Position numbers and translations under genes: made by a program
DNA from: Magnetospirillum sp.
Lineage (GTDB): Bacteria; Pseudomonadota; Alphaproteobacteria; Rhodospirillales; Magnetospirillaceae
DNA length: 13,742 nucleotides
Direction: 5' to 3'
Assembly (NCBI GenBank): GCA_016183945.1
Contig: JACPDP010000050.1
Location: 1 to 13,742 of the forward strand
The notes under the pieces: generated by a model
Told to the model about the DNA's origin: nothing
The model's input: the letters and a program-made list of their open reading frames with translations, nothing else
The model's database searches: none
Shown: positions 1-9,302 of the stretch, one piece after another
Layout of the letters: each line of letters opens with the position of its first letter
Position numbering within the stretch: position 1 is the stretch's first letter

Positions 1-1164
1 GATCTGGCCCACCGACAGGCGCGGGCTGAGCGAGCCATAGGGGTCCTGGAACACCATCTGCATGCCGCGGCGCAGCGGGCGCAGCTCCGAGGCTCCCATG
101 CCCTGGATGTCCTGACCCTGGAACGCCACCCGGCCCTGGCTTGACAACAGGCGCAGCAGCGCCAGGCCGAGGGTGGTCTTGCCCGAGCCCGATTCGCCCA
201 CCACGCCGACGGTGCGGCCCTCGCGCACCGCCAGGGTGACGCCGTCCACCGCCTTGATGTGGCCGACCACCTTGCGGAACACCCCGGCCTTGATGGGGAA
301 CCACACCTTGAGGTCGGCCGTCTCCATCACCAGGGCGGTCTGTTCGGCGGAGCGCTCGGGCCGGCCCTTGGGTTCGGCGGCCAGCAGGCGCCGGGTGTAG
401 GGGTGCCGGGGCGCCGCGAACACCTGCTCCACCGGTCCGGCCTCGACGATCTCGCCATGGCTCATGACGCAGACCCGGTCGGCCATCTTGCGCACGATGC
501 CGAGATCGTGGGTGATGAACAGCAGCGCCATGCTCAGCCGCGCCTGCAACTCCTTCAGCAGGGCCAGGATCTGCGCCTGGATGGTGACGTCGAGCGCGGT
601 GGTGGGCTCGTCGGCGATCAGGATGTCGGGTTCGCCGGCCAGGGCCATGGCGATCATCACCCGCTGGCGCTGGCCGCCCGACATCTCATGCGGCAGGGCG
701 GCCAGGCGCTTCTCCGCCTCGGGGATGCCGACCAGATGCAGCAGCTCGACGACGCGGGCGCGCAAGGGCTGGCCGCGCATGCCCCGGTGGATTTCCAGCA
801 CCTCGGCGATCTGGCGCTCGATGGATTGCAGCGGGTTCAGGGACGTCATCGGCTCCTGGAACACCATGGCCACCCGGCCGCCGCGCACCTGCCGCAGGGT
901 CGGCTCCGGCGCCGCCACCAGCTCGGTGTCCTCCAGGCGGATGCTGCCGCTGGGGTGCCAGGCGCGCGGATAGGGCAGCAGTTGCAGCACCGACAGCGCC
1001 GTCACCGATTTGCCCGAGCCGGACTCTCCGACCAGCGCCAGGGTCTCGCCCTTGGCCAGGGTGAAGGAGATGCCCCGCACCGCCTTGACCTCCTCGGGGC
1101 CGCGGCCGAAGGAGACGGCGAGGTTGGCGACGGCGAGCAGGGGCCGGGCCGGTGTGGCTTTCAT
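1..1164 (-). CDS. yejF: YejF-like peptide ABC transporter, double ATPase subunit (3' part outside window)
   Basis: This is the ATP-hydrolysing subunit of the YejABEF peptide importer, working on the cytoplasmic face of the inner membrane. The minus-strand frame is open from the ATG at 1164 to the left edge, giving 388 codons; the family usually has about 530 residues, so roughly the last 140 are missing. Two nucleotide-binding domains are fused in tandem. The first is complete: Walker A GESGSGKS (46-53), Q-loop VFQEP (101-105), signature MSGGQRQ (161-167), Walker B ILIADEP (181-187) and H-loop histidine 219. HPYTRRLLAAEP (254-265) is the usual oligopeptide-ATPase tail. The second domain shows Walker A GESGSGKT (323-330) and VFQDP (371-375) before the cut. 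The start overlaps the yejE stop as ATGA, which indicates translational coupling. Dpp/Opp ATPase pairs are similar, but the tandem fusion and the neighbours favour YejF. Confidence 0.93.
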   Translation of the reverse strand, partial: MKATPARPLLAVANLAVSFGRGPEEVKAVRGISFTLAKGETLALVGESGSGKSVTALSVLQLLPYPRAWHPSGSIRLEDTELVAAPEPTLRQVRGGRVAMVFQEPMTSLNPLQSIERQIAEVLEIHRGMRGQPLRARVVELLHLVGIPEAEKRLAALPHEMSGGQRQRVMIAMALAGEPDILIADEPTTALDVTIQAQILALLKELQARLSMALLFITHDLGIVRKMADRVCVMSHGEIVEAGPVEQVFAAPRHPYTRRLLAAEPKGRPERSAEQTALVMETADLKVWFPIKAGVFRKVVGHIKAVDGVTLAVREGRTVGVVGESGSGKTTLGLALLRLLSSQGRVAFQGQDIQGMGASELRPLRRGMQMVFQDPYGSLSPRLSVGQI

Positions 1165-2180
1165 GGCGTGGTCTTCCTGGGGTCGAAGGCGTCGCGCACC
1201 GCCTCGCCGACGAACACCAGCAGCGACAGCAGCGCCGCCACCACGACGAAGCCGGTGATGCCGAGCCAGGGCGCCTGCAGGTTCTCCTTGCCCTGGGCCA
1301 GCAGGTTGCCCAAGGACGGCGAGCCGGGCGGCAGGCCCAGCCCGAGGAAGTCCAGCGCGGTCAGCGAGACGATCGACGAGTTGAGGATGAACGGCATGAA
1401 GGTCAGCGTCGCCACCATGGCATTGGGCAGGATGTGGCGGGCCATCACCCGCAGGTCGTCCATGCCCAGCGCCTTGGCGGCGCGCACATAGTCGAAGTTG
1501 CGGGCGCGCAGGAACTCGGCCCGCACCACGCTGACCAGGCTGGTCCACGAGAACAGCGTCAGCACCAGCAGCAGGGTCCAGAAGCCGGGCTTGATGATCG
1601 AGGCGACGATGATCAGGATCAGCAGATGCGGCAGCCCGCCCCAGATTTCCAGGAAGCGCTGGAACACCAGATCGACCCTGCCGCCGAAATAGCCCTGCAC
1701 CGCCCCGGCCGCCACCCCCACCACCGAGCTGACCACGGTGAGCGCCAGGCCGAACAGGATCGACAGCCGGAGGCCGTAGATCAGCCGGGCCAGCACGTCG
1801 CGGCCCTGGTCGTCGGTGCCCAGCCAGTTGCCCTCGCCGGGCGGCGCGGGATGCGGCACCCCCCGCTCGGTGTTGACGCTCTGGTAGCTGAAACGGACCG
1901 GCGGCCACAGCGCCCAGCCGTGCTCGGCGATGTTGCGGGCGATCATGGGGTCGCGGTAGTCGGCGAAGGTGAGGAAGTCGCCGCCGAAACTGGTCTCGGG
2001 GTAGTCGCGCACGATGGGGGTATAGAGCTTGCCGTCGTAGGACACCAGGATCGGCCGGTCGTTGGCGGCGATTTCGGCGAACAGCGTCACCAGGAACACC
2101 GCCAGGAACAGCCACAGCGACCAGAAGCCGCGCCGGTTGCGCTTGAAGGCGTCGAGCCGCCGCCGGGTGAGGGGCGTCAT
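1161..2180 (-). CDS. yejE: YejE-like peptide ABC transporter permease
   Basis: This is one of the two inner-membrane permeases of the Yej importer, of the DppC/OppC type. I chose the ATG at 2180 (MTPLTRRRLDAF, 339 aa). A GGGGGA ribosome binding site lies 8 bases upstream, and the product then matches the usual length of about 340. A GTG at 2201 in the same frame would add seven unlikely residues and falls at the edge of a repeat. A first membrane segment (about 20-38) is followed by a large periplasmic region. The family signature GTDDQGRDVLARL lies at 121-133, followed by about five membrane segments. The EAA coupling loop that contacts the ATPase is at about 220-254 (RAEFLRARNFDYVRAAKALG). 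The stop overlaps the yejF start by four bases. The gene is separated from yejB by a repeat-filled spacer, unlike the tight junctions elsewhere in this operon. Confidence 0.93.
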   Translation of the reverse strand: MTPLTRRRLDAFKRNRRGFWSLWLFLAVFLVTLFAEIAANDRPILVSYDGKLYTPIVRDYPETSFGGDFLTFADYRDPMIARNIAEHGWALWPPVRFSYQSVNTERGVPHPAPPGEGNWLGTDDQGRDVLARLIYGLRLSILFGLALTVVSSVVGVAAGAVQGYFGGRVDLVFQRFLEIWGGLPHLLILIIVASIIKPGFWTLLLVLTLFSWTSLVSVVRAEFLRARNFDYVRAAKALGMDDLRVMARHILPNAMVATLTFMPFILNSSIVSLTALDFLGLGLPPGSPSLGNLLAQGKENLQAPWLGITGFVVVAALLSLLVFVGEAVRDAFDPRKTTP

Positions 2181-2203
2181 GATGGCATTCCCCCACCGCA
2201 CTT

Positions 2204-2275
2204 CCTCCCCTGCCGCAGGCGGGGGAGGGTAGGGTGGGGGCGCAGGGGGCGAAGCGACGCGGGAGTGTGTCCGTG
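2204..2275 (-). repeat. Dispersed intergenic repeat, copy A
   Basis: Read on the minus strand, this stretch runs from an ACTCCCGCG motif through a GCTTCG motif and the block GCCCCCACCCTACCCTC to CTGCGGCAGGGGAGG. The plus-strand stretch 9310-9369 shows the same blocks in the same order with a few substitutions, so the two are copies of one element. A shorter third copy, lacking the CCCCACCCT block, lies at about 2289-2328 in the opposite orientation and forms the inverted repeat with this one. Neither copy codes for protein. Elements of this composition are common between genes in alphaproteobacterial genomes. Confidence 0.7.
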
Positions 2276-2325
2276 CGCACTGAGGTGCGCCCGCGCTTCG
2301 CCTCCCCCGCCTGCGGCAGGGGAGG
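2204..2325. repeat. Perfect 25-bp inverted repeat in the yejB-yejE spacer
   Basis: Positions 2204-2228 and 2301-2325 are exact reverse complements over 25 bases, separated by 72 bases. Each arm is itself partly palindromic (CTGCCGCAG core flanked by C and G runs), like REP-type elements. In the yej transcript this would form a very stable GC-rich stem-loop between yejB and yejE. Such structures can protect upstream mRNA from 3' exonucleases or lower downstream expression. There is no T-run after it, so it does not look like an intrinsic terminator. The effect on yejE and yejF expression is inference. Confidence 0.85.
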
Positions 2326-2362
2326 GGGCGTCATATTCGCTGGTGTGTTGCCGCGCATGGCC

Positions 2363-3457
2363 TCACACCTCCCGCTTCTCGAAGTCGATGCGCGGATCGA
2401 CGAAGTGGTAGGTCAGGTCGCTGATCAGGCTGAGCACCAGCCCCAGCAGGCTGAAGGCGTACAGCGTGCCGAACATCACCGGGTAGTCGCGGTTGCTCAC
2501 CGCCTCGAAGCCCAGCAGGCCGATGCCGTCCAGCGAGAAGATGATCTCGATCAGCACCGAGCCGGTGAACAGGATGCCCACCAGCGCGGCGGGGAAGCCG
2601 GCGACGATCAGCAGCATGGCGTTGCGGAACACGTGGCCGTAGAGCACGCGGTTTTCCGGCAGGCCCTTGGCCCGGGCGGTGACCACGTACTGCTTGTTGA
2701 TCTCTTCGAGGAACGAATTCTTGGTCAGCATGGTCAGGCTGGCGAAGCCGCCCACCACCAGGGCCGTCACCGGCAGCGCCAAATGCCAGAAATAATCGCG
2801 CACTTGCGCCGGCCAGCTCATCTGCTCGAATCCCGGGCTGGTCAGGCCGCGCAACGGGAACCAGGCGAAATAGCGCCCGCCGGCGAACAGCACGATCAGC
2901 AGGATGGCGAACAGGAACCCCGGCACCGCATAGCCGACGATGATCCCCCACGAGGTGGCGATGTCGAAGCGCGAACCGTCGCGGGTGGCCTTGGCGATGC
3001 CGAGCGGGATGGACACCAGATAGATGATCAGCGTGCTCCACAGGCCGAGCGAGATCGAGGTGGGCATCTTCTCCAGCACCAGGTCCACCACCGAGACGTC
3101 GCGATAGAAGCTCTTGCCGAAGTCGAAGCGCAGATAGTTGCCCATCATCTGGGCGAACCGCTCATGCGCCGGCTTGTCGAAACCGAACTGCCGCTCGATC
3201 TCCTTGATGAAGGCGGGGTCGAGCCCCTGGGCGCCGCGATAGGCGCCGCTCTCGCCGCCCTTGACCCTGGCCGCGGCGCTCTCGCCGCCCAGCCCGGACA
3301 CCCGGGCGGTGCCCTCCACCGCGGTGCCCTCGATGCGGGCGATCATCAGCTCCACCGGACCGCCGGGGGCGAACTGCACCACCACGAAGTTGACCAGCAT
3401 GATGCCGAACAATGTCAGGGGAATCAGCAGCAGGCGGCGGATGGCGTAGGCGATCAT
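2363..3457 (-). CDS. yejB: YejB-like peptide ABC transporter permease
   Basis: This is the second permease of the Yej peptide importer, of the DppB/OppB type. The product is 364 aa, a typical length for YejB. The N-terminus [20 protein letters not shown] forms the first membrane segment, followed by the family motif [10 protein letters not shown] (27-36) and a periplasmic region up to about residue 133. Five further hydrophobic segments follow, at about 136-158, 170-192, 226-245, 281-305 and 328-348. The EAA loop lies at about 247-278 ([20 protein letters not shown]). The stretch at about 42-78 is rich in Gly, Ala and Glu and looks like a variable insert in the periplasmic loop. The ATG lies only 16 bases after the yejA stop and is preceded by a modest GGGA site. 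A 182-base spacer with an inverted repeat follows before yejE. Confidence 0.93.
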   Translation of the reverse strand: MIAYAIRRLLLIPLTLFGIMLVNFVVVQFAPGGPVELMIARIEGTAVEGTARVSGLGGESAAARVKGGESGAYRGAQGLDPAFIKEIERQFGFDKPAHERFAQMMGNYLRFDFGKSFYRDVSVVDLVLEKMPTSISLGLWSTLIIYLVSIPLGIAKATRDGSRFDIATSWGIIVGYAVPGFLFAILLIVLFAGGRYFAWFPLRGLTSPGFEQMSWPAQVRDYFWHLALPVTALVVGGFASLTMLTKNSFLEEINKQYVVTARAKGLPENRVLYGHVFRNAMLLIVAGFPAALVGILFTGSVLIEIIFSLDGIGLLGFEAVSNRDYPVMFGTLYAFSLLGLVLSLISDLTYHFVDPRIDFEKREV

Positions 3458-3473
3458 GCGGTCATTCCCGGCC

Positions 3474-5327
3474 TTACTTCACCCACCAGGCGAACAGCTG
3501 GAATCCCTTCATGGGCACCATGTCGGGGTGGCCGAACTTGTTCCAGTAGGCGAGGCGGTCGGCGCCCAGGTGCCACTGCGGGATGACGTAGTGGTTCCAC
3601 AGCAGGGTGCGGTCCAGCGCCCGGGTGCGGGCCACCAGGTCTTCCCGCGTGGTGGCGGAAATGACCTGCTCGACCAGCGCGTCCACCGCCGGGTTCTTGA
3701 TGCCGACCACGTTGCGGCTGCCGGGGTGGTCGGCGGCCTCGCTGGACCAGTACATGGACTGCTCGTTGCCGGGAGACAGCGATTGGCCCCAGCTCTGGAC
3801 GATCATGTCGAAATCGAAGGCGCGCACCCGGTTCTGGTATTGCGAGGTGTCGACGGTGCGCACCTCGGCCTCGATGCCCAGCCGCGTCAGGTTGCGCACG
3901 AAGGGCAGCACGACGCGCTCGAAGGTGGGCTGGGCCAGCAGGATCTCGAAGTGGAAGGGCTGGCCGTCCTTGACCAGCTTGCCCTGCTCCACACTCCAGC
4001 CGGCCTCCTCCAGCAGGTTCATGGCCATGCGCAGGTTGGGGCGGATGTTGCCATCGCCCTCGGTCCTGGGGACCCGGTACTCGGCGGTGAACACCTCCGG
4101 CGGCAGCTTGTCCTTCAGGGGCTGCAGCACCTTCAGCTCCAGCGGCCCCGGCAAGTTGACGGCGGCCAGTTCCGAGTTGGAGAAGTAGCTCTCGCTGCGC
4201 TTGTACTGGCCGTAGAACAGGTTCTTGTTGGTCCATTCGAAATCGAACGCCATGGCCAGGGCGCGGCGCACCCGGGCATCGGCGAACAGCGGCCGGCGGA
4301 TGTTGTAGGCGAAGGCCTGCATGCCGGTGGGGACCTGATTGTCCAGGCGCTCCTTCCGGGCGCGGCCGTCCTTCAGCGCCGGCCAGTCGTCATAGGCGGT
4401 GGCCCATTTCTTGGCCTCGTTCTCCTCGCGGAAGTCGTACTCGCCGGCCTTCAGCGCCTCCAGCGCCACCGTCGAATCCCGGTAGTAGTCGTAGCGGATG
4501 CGGTCGAAGTTGAAGAGGCCCTTGCGCACGGCCAGATTGGCGCCCCAATAGGTCTTCACCCGCTCGTAGACCACCCAGCGGCCGGGCTCCAGCGCGGCGA
4601 TGCGGTAGGGGCCGCTGCCCAAGGGGGGCGTCAGCGTGGTCTCGTCGAAGGCCTTGCCCTGCCAGTAGTGCCTGGGAAGGATCGGCATCTCGCCGATGAT
4701 CAGCGGCAGTTCGCGGTTGTCGCCGGGCTTGAAGGTGAACTTGACCTTGTTGGGGCCGGCCTTCTCCGCCTTGGCCACCGCGGCGTAGTAGAAGCGGTAG
4801 TTGGGCTCGCCCTTGGTCTTCAATGTCTCCAGCGAGAAGATGACGTCCTCGGGGGTGATGGGCTTGCCGTCGTGCCAGCGCGCTTCCTTGCGCAGCGTGA
4901 AGGCCACCGACGAGCGGTCGGCGGGCAACTCGACGCTTTCGGCGATCAGGCCGTACATGCTGAACGGCTCGTCCGCCGACGGCGTCATCAGCGTCTCGAA
5001 GGGCAGGGTGGTGCCGGCCGCCTCGACGCCCTTGATGATGAACGGGTTGAGGTTGTCGAAGGTGTTGAGCGCCGCCAGCCGCATCTCGCCGCCCTTGGGG
5101 GCGAGGGGGTTGACGTAGTCGAAATGGTCGAAGCCGGCGGGGTATTTCGGCTGGCCGTGCATGGCGAGGCCATGCACCGAGGGTACGACGGGCGAGGCGG
5201 GATCGGGCATGGCGCGACTGGCGGCGGCCGGCTTGGCGGGCTTCGCCGCCGCGGCCGGCGGGGCGAGCCAGAGGGGAGCCCACAGGGAGGCGGCGAGAGC
5301 GGCGATGACGGCGGCGGCGATACGCAA
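3474..5327 (-). CDS. yejA: YejA-like extracellular peptide-binding protein
   Basis: This is the periplasmic solute-binding protein (SBP family 5) that delivers peptides to YejBEF. In enterobacteria the system takes up microcin C, and related systems in Brucella and Sinorhizobium affect tolerance to antimicrobial peptides; the ligand here cannot be read from the sequence. The product is 617 aa, close to the usual 600. The start is a TTG at 5327, chosen because GGAAGGA lies about 6 bases upstream and a signal peptide begins there directly: MRIA, a hydrophobic core, then AAAAKP with likely cleavage near residue 28. Family features include [20 protein letters not shown] (54-73), [22 protein letters not shown] and LGSGPYRI. 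The C-terminus is FAWWVK. No lipobox cysteine is seen, so it is probably soluble. It is the first gene of the operon and is transcribed divergently from miaB. Confidence 0.94.
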   Translation of the reverse strand: MRIAAAVIAALAASLWAPLWLAPPAAAAKPAKPAAASRAMPDPASPVVPSVHGLAMHGQPKYPAGFDHFDYVNPLAPKGGEMRLAALNTFDNLNPFIIKGVEAAGTTLPFETLMTPSADEPFSMYGLIAESVELPADRSSVAFTLRKEARWHDGKPITPEDVIFSLETLKTKGEPNYRFYYAAVAKAEKAGPNKVKFTFKPGDNRELPLIIGEMPILPRHYWQGKAFDETTLTPPLGSGPYRIAALEPGRWVVYERVKTYWGANLAVRKGLFNFDRIRYDYYRDSTVALEALKAGEYDFREENEAKKWATAYDDWPALKDGRARKERLDNQVPTGMQAFAYNIRRPLFADARVRRALAMAFDFEWTNKNLFYGQYKRSESYFSNSELAAVNLPGPLELKVLQPLKDKLPPEVFTAEYRVPRTEGDGNIRPNLRMAMNLLEEAGWSVEQGKLVKDGQPFHFEILLAQPTFERVVLPFVRNLTRLGIEAEVRTVDTSQYQNRVRAFDFDMIVQSWGQSLSPGNEQSMYWSSEAADHPGSRNVVGIKNPAVDALVEQVISATTREDLVARTRALDRTLLWNHYVIPQWHLGADRLAYWNKFGHPDMVPMKGFQLFAWWVK

Positions 5328-5466
5328 GGGTGGTCCTTCCCCAATGGTGCGGCCCGAATGAACGGCGCGGAGAGTTTGGCCGCAACAGCGGGCGAGGACA
5401 AGTGGGGTTGCGCCCGCCGCCGTATTCCCTGCGGCGTAACCCGGAGGGAGGGTTCTGTTGGGAAAC

Positions 5467-5494
5467 TTGACTCCTGGCCCGCCGATGCTAGGGT
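5467..5494 (+). promoter_or_regulatory. Candidate sigma70-type promoter for miaB
   Basis: TTGACT (5467-5472) lies 16 bases before TAGGGT (5489-5494), about 45 bases upstream of the miaB start. The -35 is strong and the -10 weak, as is common in high-GC alphaproteobacteria. The -35 overlaps GACTC (5469-5473), a GANTC site of the kind methylated by CcrM. The rest of the 212-base divergent region (5328-5539) holds a 6-bp GC hairpin (5415-5420 with 5431-5436). I could not pick a convincing minus-strand promoter for yejA. Confidence 0.45.
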
Positions 5495-5539
5495 TCGTCC
5501 GGTACCCTGGACCTGCGGCCGAATGCCGCCAGCAAAGCG

Positions 5540-6877
5540 TTGACCAAGAGACTCTTCGTCAAGACCTATGGCTGTCAAATGAACGCCTACGACTCCGCCC
5601 GCATGGCGGACGTCCTGGCGCCGCTGGGCTATGGCCCGGGCGATGGCCCCGAGGATGCCGACATGGTCATCCTCAACACCTGCCACATCCGCGAGAAGGC
5701 GGCCGAGAAGGTGTTCTCGGAACTGGGCCGGCTGAAGCGCCTGAAGGCCGAGCGGCCCGGCGGCATGATCATCGCGGTGGCCGGCTGCGTCGCCCAGGCC
5801 GAGGGCGAGGAGATCCTGCGCCGCGCCCCCTATGTGGACATCGTGCTGGGGCCGCAGACCTATCACCGCCTGCCCGAGATGGTGGCCAAGGCCAGCCGCG
5901 CCGGCGGCGCCGTGCTCGACACCGAGTTTCCGCTGGAGCCCAAATTCGACTTCCTGCCCGAGGTGCGCGCCGAGGGCAGCGCCGCCTTCCTGTCGGTCCA
6001 AGAGGGCTGCGACAAGTTCTGCAGCTTCTGCGTGGTGCCCTACACCCGCGGCGCCGAATACTCCCGTCCGCCGGCCGCGGTGCTGGCCGAGGCCCGCCGC
6101 CTCGCCGGCCTGGGAGTGTGCGAGCTGACCCTCTTGGGCCAGAACGTCAACGGCTACCACGGCGAGGCCGGCGACGGGTCCATCTGGGGCCTGGGCCGGC
6201 TGATCCGCGAGCTGGCCGGGGTGGAGGGGCTGCAGCGCATCCGCTATACCACCTCGCATCCGCGCGACATGGACGACGACCTGATCGCCGCCCATGCCGA
6301 GGTGCCGCAGATGATGCCCTTCCTGCACCTGCCGGTGCAGTCCGGCTCCGACCGCATCCTCGACGCCATGAACCGCCGCCATGATCGCGCGTTCTATCTC
6401 AGGCTGGTGGAGCGCCTGAAGGCGGCACGCCCCGACCTGGCGCTGTCGTCCGACTTCATCGTCGGCTTCCCCGGCGAGAGCGACGCCGATTTCGCCGACA
6501 CCCTGGCGCTGGTGCGCGAGGTGGGCTTCGTGCAGACCTATTCGTTCAAGTACAGCGCGCGGCCCGGCACCCCGGCGGCGGCCATCGCGCAACAGGTGCC
6601 GGAGAAGATCAAGGAGGAACGGCTGGGCGAGCTTCAGGGACTGCTGCACGAGACCACCACGAGGTTCAACCTGGCCTGTGTCGGTCGGGTGATGCCGGTG
6701 CTGCTCGATCGCCCCGGCCGCCACGCCGGCCAGATGGTCGGACGCAGCCCCTATATGCAGCCGGTGCATGTGGCGGCCGCATCGCATCTCGCCGGCCAGA
6801 TGGCCGACCTGCGGATCACCGCGGTGCATCCCAACAGCCTTGCGGCGGAACTCGTCGCCGCCAAGGCCGGCGCATGA
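5540..6877 (+). CDS. miaB: tRNA-2-methylthio-N6-dimethylallyladenosine synthase
   Basis: MiaB is a radical-SAM methylthiotransferase that converts i6A37 to ms2i6A37 in tRNAs reading codons that start with U, which helps keep the reading frame. The 445-aa product has the full three-part structure. The N-terminal UPF0004 domain has three [4Fe-4S] cysteines: C12 ([11 protein letters not shown]), C48 (NTCHIREKA) and C83 (AGCVAQAE). The radical-SAM CxxxCxxC motif is at C157, C161 and C164 ([17 protein letters not shown]). A C-terminal TRAM domain covers about 375-440. The start is a TTG at 5540; no ATG or GTG is available upstream in frame before the stop at 5489-5491, and [15 protein letters not shown] is the usual family N-terminus. 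Its ribosome binding site is weak. It leads a cluster with phoH, ybeY and corC, an order common in proteobacteria. Confidence 0.96.
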   Translation: MTKRLFVKTYGCQMNAYDSARMADVLAPLGYGPGDGPEDADMVILNTCHIREKAAEKVFSELGRLKRLKAERPGGMIIAVAGCVAQAEGEEILRRAPYVDIVLGPQTYHRLPEMVAKASRAGGAVLDTEFPLEPKFDFLPEVRAEGSAAFLSVQEGCDKFCSFCVVPYTRGAEYSRPPAAVLAEARRLAGLGVCELTLLGQNVNGYHGEAGDGSIWGLGRLIRELAGVEGLQRIRYTTSHPRDMDDDLIAAHAEVPQMMPFLHLPVQSGSDRILDAMNRRHDRAFYLRLVERLKAARPDLALSSDFIVGFPGESDADFADTLALVREVGFVQTYSFKYSARPGTPAAAIAQQVPEKIKEERLGELQGLLHETTTRFNLACVGRVMPVLLDRPGRHAGQMVGRSPYMQPVHVAAASHLAGQMADLRITAVHPNSLAAELVAAKAGA

Positions 6878-6890
6878 GCGAGCCTCCGAC

Positions 6891-7853
6891 ATGACCAACG
6901 ACACCGTCGTGGTGCGGGAATACGAGGACAACGCCCTGTTGCAGGTGCTGTTCGGGCCGCACAACGCCAATCTCGACCGCATCGAGAGCCGGCTGGGGGT
7001 GGCGCTCAACCCCCGCGGCAATACCGTGACGCTCTCCGGCCCCGCCGAACTGGTGGAGGACGCCGCCCATGCGCTGGACGAACTCTACCAGTTGGCCGGC
7101 CGCCAGGGCCACATCGAGACCGCCGACGTGGACGCGGCCCTGCGCATGAGCCGCCACACCCCCGTCGCGGCCGGCGAGGATATGGTGCTGCGCACGAGGA
7201 AGCGTCATATCGCCGCCCGCACCCCCACCCAGGGCACCTACATCCAGGCGTTGAACCACAGCCCGCTGGTGTTCGGCCTGGGTCCGGCGGGCACCGGCAA
7301 GACCTATATGGCGGTGGCCAAGGCGGTCTCCATGATGATCAAGGGCGAGGTCGACCGCATCATCCTGTCGCGCCCGGCGGTGGAAGCCGGCGAGCGCCTG
7401 GGGTTCCTGCCCGGCGACCTCAAGGAGAAGGTGGACCCCTACCTGCGGCCGCTCTACGACGCGCTCCATGACATGTTGCCCGGCGATCAGGTGGTCAAGA
7501 AGCTGCAGTCCGGCGAGATCGAGGTGGCGCCGCTGGCCTTCATGCGCGGCCGCACCCTGGCCAACTCGTTCATCATCCTCGACGAGGCGCAGAACACCAC
7601 CGCGGTGCAGATGAAGATGTTCCTCACCCGCATGGGCGAGCACTCGCGCATGGTGGTGACCGGCGACATGAGCCAGATCGACCTGCCGCCGGGAACGCGG
7701 TCCGGCCTGAGGGATGCCATCGAGATCCTGGCCGGCATGGAGGGGGTCTCCTTCGTCAATTTCACCGATAAGGACGTGGTGCGCCACGACCTCGTCACCC
7801 GTATCGTTCGCGCCTACGACCGCGTCGAGCGCGAGCGAAAGGGGGAGGCGTGA
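6891..7853 (+). CDS. phoH: PhoH-family (YbeZ) ATPase
   Basis: This is a PhoH-like P-loop ATPase of the YbeZ type, thought to act with its neighbour YbeY in RNA processing and ribosome maturation. The 320-aa product has an N-terminal KH-like region (about 15-75, [17 protein letters not shown]), then Walker A GPAGTGKT (131-138), the conserved [17 protein letters not shown] (160-176), Walker [12 protein letters not shown] (227-237) and [12 protein letters not shown] (255-266). I start it at the ATG at 6891, 13 bases after the miaB stop; the frame extends further upstream, but that part overlaps miaB and looks unlike the family. The stop shares bases with the ybeY start (TGATG). Despite the name there is no visible phosphate-control site here. 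The ATPase fold is certain; its exact substrate is not known from sequence. Confidence 0.95.
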   Translation: MTNDTVVVREYEDNALLQVLFGPHNANLDRIESRLGVALNPRGNTVTLSGPAELVEDAAHALDELYQLAGRQGHIETADVDAALRMSRHTPVAAGEDMVLRTRKRHIAARTPTQGTYIQALNHSPLVFGLGPAGTGKTYMAVAKAVSMMIKGEVDRIILSRPAVEAGERLGFLPGDLKEKVDPYLRPLYDALHDMLPGDQVVKKLQSGEIEVAPLAFMRGRTLANSFIILDEAQNTTAVQMKMFLTRMGEHSRMVVTGDMSQIDLPPGTRSGLRDAIEILAGMEGVSFVNFTDKDVVRHDLVTRIVRAYDRVERERKGEA

Positions 7854-8383
7854 TGGACGCCGACATCGCCGTCACCGTCGAGGCCGCCGCCTGGACCGCC
7901 GCCCTGCCCGATGCCGAGGAGCGCTGCCGCACCTTGGCCGCCGCCGCCCTCGGCGCCGTGGACCTGGAGGCCGGTGCGCCGGGCGACGGCCCGGTCGAGG
8001 TCAGCATCGTGCTGGCCGACGACGCCGCGGTGCGGGAGATGAACCGGCGGTACCGCGGCCAGGACAAGCCCACCAACGTGCTGTCCTTCGCCGCCCTCGA
8101 CGACGACGGCGCACCGCTGCCCGAGGGTGCGCCGCTGCTGCTGGGCGACGTGGTGCTGGCCTTCGAGACCACCCGGCGCGAGGCCCTGGAGCAGGAGAAG
8201 CCGCTGGCCGACCATTTCGGCCATCTGGTGGTGCACGGGGTGCTGCACCTGTTGGGCTTCGACCATGAGGACGACGGGGACGCGGCCGAGATGGAGGCTC
8301 TGGAGCGGGCCATTCTGGCCGCGCTGGGTGTTCCCGACCCCTACGCCCCCCACACGCCTATGGAGGGCGATGACGGACTATGA
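7853..8383 (+). CDS. ybeY: Endoribonuclease / rRNA maturation factor YbeY
   Basis: YbeY is a zinc-dependent endoribonuclease family member involved in 16S rRNA 3'-end maturation and ribosome quality control. The 176-aa product has the diagnostic metal motif HGVLHLLGFDH, with histidines at 128, 132 and 138. Upstream lie the conserved MNRRYRGQDKPTNVLSF (63-79) and LLGDVVLAFE (96-105). The start is ATG 7853, overlapping the phoH stop; GTG 7850 directly before it is an alternative that adds one residue. The ribosome binding site GGGGGAGG (7841-7848) lies within the phoH 3' end. The stop overlaps the corC start as ATGA. The pairing with phoH is widely conserved. A short acidic tail follows the catalytic core. 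Confidence 0.96.
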   Translation: MDADIAVTVEAAAWTAALPDAEERCRTLAAAALGAVDLEAGAPGDGPVEVSIVLADDAAVREMNRRYRGQDKPTNVLSFAALDDDGAPLPEGAPLLLGDVVLAFETTRREALEQEKPLADHFGHLVVHGVLHLLGFDHEDDGDAAEMEALERAILAALGVPDPYAPHTPMEGDDGL

Positions 8384-9282
8384 ACGAGCCACACAGTAGG
8401 CAGCCCCGTGAGAACGGGGCGGACGAATCGCTGATCTCCACCATCCGGAGTTGGCTGAGGCTGCTGCGGCGCTCACGCGGCGCCGAGACGGTGCGCGAGG
8501 CGCTGGAAGAGCTGATCGAGGACCGCAACTCCGCCGAAGTCCCCATCGACGACCATGAGCGCCTGCTGCTGGGCAACATCCTGCACCTGCGCGATGTCAC
8601 CGCCTACGACGTCATGGTGCCGCGCGCCGACATCGTGGCGGTGGAGGCCAGGACGCCGTTGCCCGAGGTGATGGCGCTGCTGATCCGCTGCGGCCACTCC
8701 CGCCTGCCGGTCTATCGCGGGACGCTCGACGACGTCGTCGGCATGATCCACATCAAGGACCTGCTGGCGGCGCAGCAGCAGGAGCGGCCGCCCGTGCTGG
8801 CCCGGCTGGCGCGCAAGGTGCAATTCGTGGCGCCGTCCATGCGGGTGCTCGACCTCATGCTGGAGATGCGGCTCAAGCGGTCGCACATGGCCCTGGTGGT
8901 GGACGAGTACGGCGGCATCGACGGGCTGGTCACCATCGAGGACCTGGTGGAGCAGATCGTCGGCGAGATCGAGGATGAGCACGATCGCGCCGTCGAGCCC
9001 GACTTCGTGGTGCGGCCCGACGGCATCATCGAGGCCGATGCCCGCACCCCCATCGAGGAGTTCGAGGAGCATGTCGGACCGGTACTGACCGAGGAAGAGC
9101 GGGAAGAGGTGGACACCCTGGGTGGTCTGGTGTCGTTCATCGCCGGCCGGGTGCCCAGCCGCGGCGAGTTGATCCTGCACGAGGCCGGCTTCGAGTTCGA
9201 GGTGGTCGACGCCGACCCCCGCCGCATCAAGCGCCTCCGCGTCCGCCGGACGGCCGCCGAACGGGCGGAGGGGGCGGCGTGA
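8380..9282 (+). CDS. corC: CorC/HlyC-family CBS-domain protein
   Basis: This is a CorC-type protein with paired CBS domains, associated with magnesium/cobalt efflux and sometimes labelled hemolysin C or TlyC. The 300-aa product lacks the DUF21 membrane domain, so it is the soluble short form. In order: a variable charged N-terminus, CBS1 starting at DVMVPRADIVAVE (77-89) and running to MIHIKDLLA (122-130), and CBS2 from about 147 including VVDEYGGIDGLVTIEDLVEQ (173-192). GEIEDEHD (195-202) and a CorC_HlyC C-terminal domain (about 207-290) follow, the latter with TLGGLV (246-251) and GELILHEAGFEFEV (262-275). The ATG overlaps the ybeY stop by four bases. CBS domains usually bind adenine nucleotides. 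The direct transport role is uncertain in the family. A copy of the dispersed repeat follows its stop. Confidence 0.92.
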   Translation: MNEPHSRQPRENGADESLISTIRSWLRLLRRSRGAETVREALEELIEDRNSAEVPIDDHERLLLGNILHLRDVTAYDVMVPRADIVAVEARTPLPEVMALLIRCGHSRLPVYRGTLDDVVGMIHIKDLLAAQQQERPPVLARLARKVQFVAPSMRVLDLMLEMRLKRSHMALVVDEYGGIDGLVTIEDLVEQIVGEIEDEHDRAVEPDFVVRPDGIIEADARTPIEEFEEHVGPVLTEEEREEVDTLGGLVSFIAGRVPSRGELILHEAGFEFEVVDADPRRIKRLRVRRTAAERAEGAA

Positions 9283-9302
9283 GCGAGGCGGGAGTGGTGC
9301 CG

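Noticed and set aside
259..1491. Long plus-strand open frame across yejF and yejE
   Set aside because: It lies opposite two clear ABC-transporter genes, has no recognisable domain and is rich in His, Gln and Arg, as expected for an antisense frame in GC-rich DNA.
3454..3465. Three-codon ORF ATG ACC GCA TGA whose stop overlaps the yejB start
   Set aside because: It could aid translational coupling between yejA and yejB, but such short ORFs occur by chance and nothing else supports it.
3456..5543. 695-codon plus-strand open frame opposite yejA
   Set aside because: It is antisense to a full-length YejA with signal peptide and family motifs; the composition is typical of a shadow frame and there is no domain.
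4988..7021. 677-codon minus-strand open frame across miaB and the divergent region
   Set aside because: It overlaps MiaB, which has all its cysteine motifs, and spans the promoter region; its sequence is low in family character.
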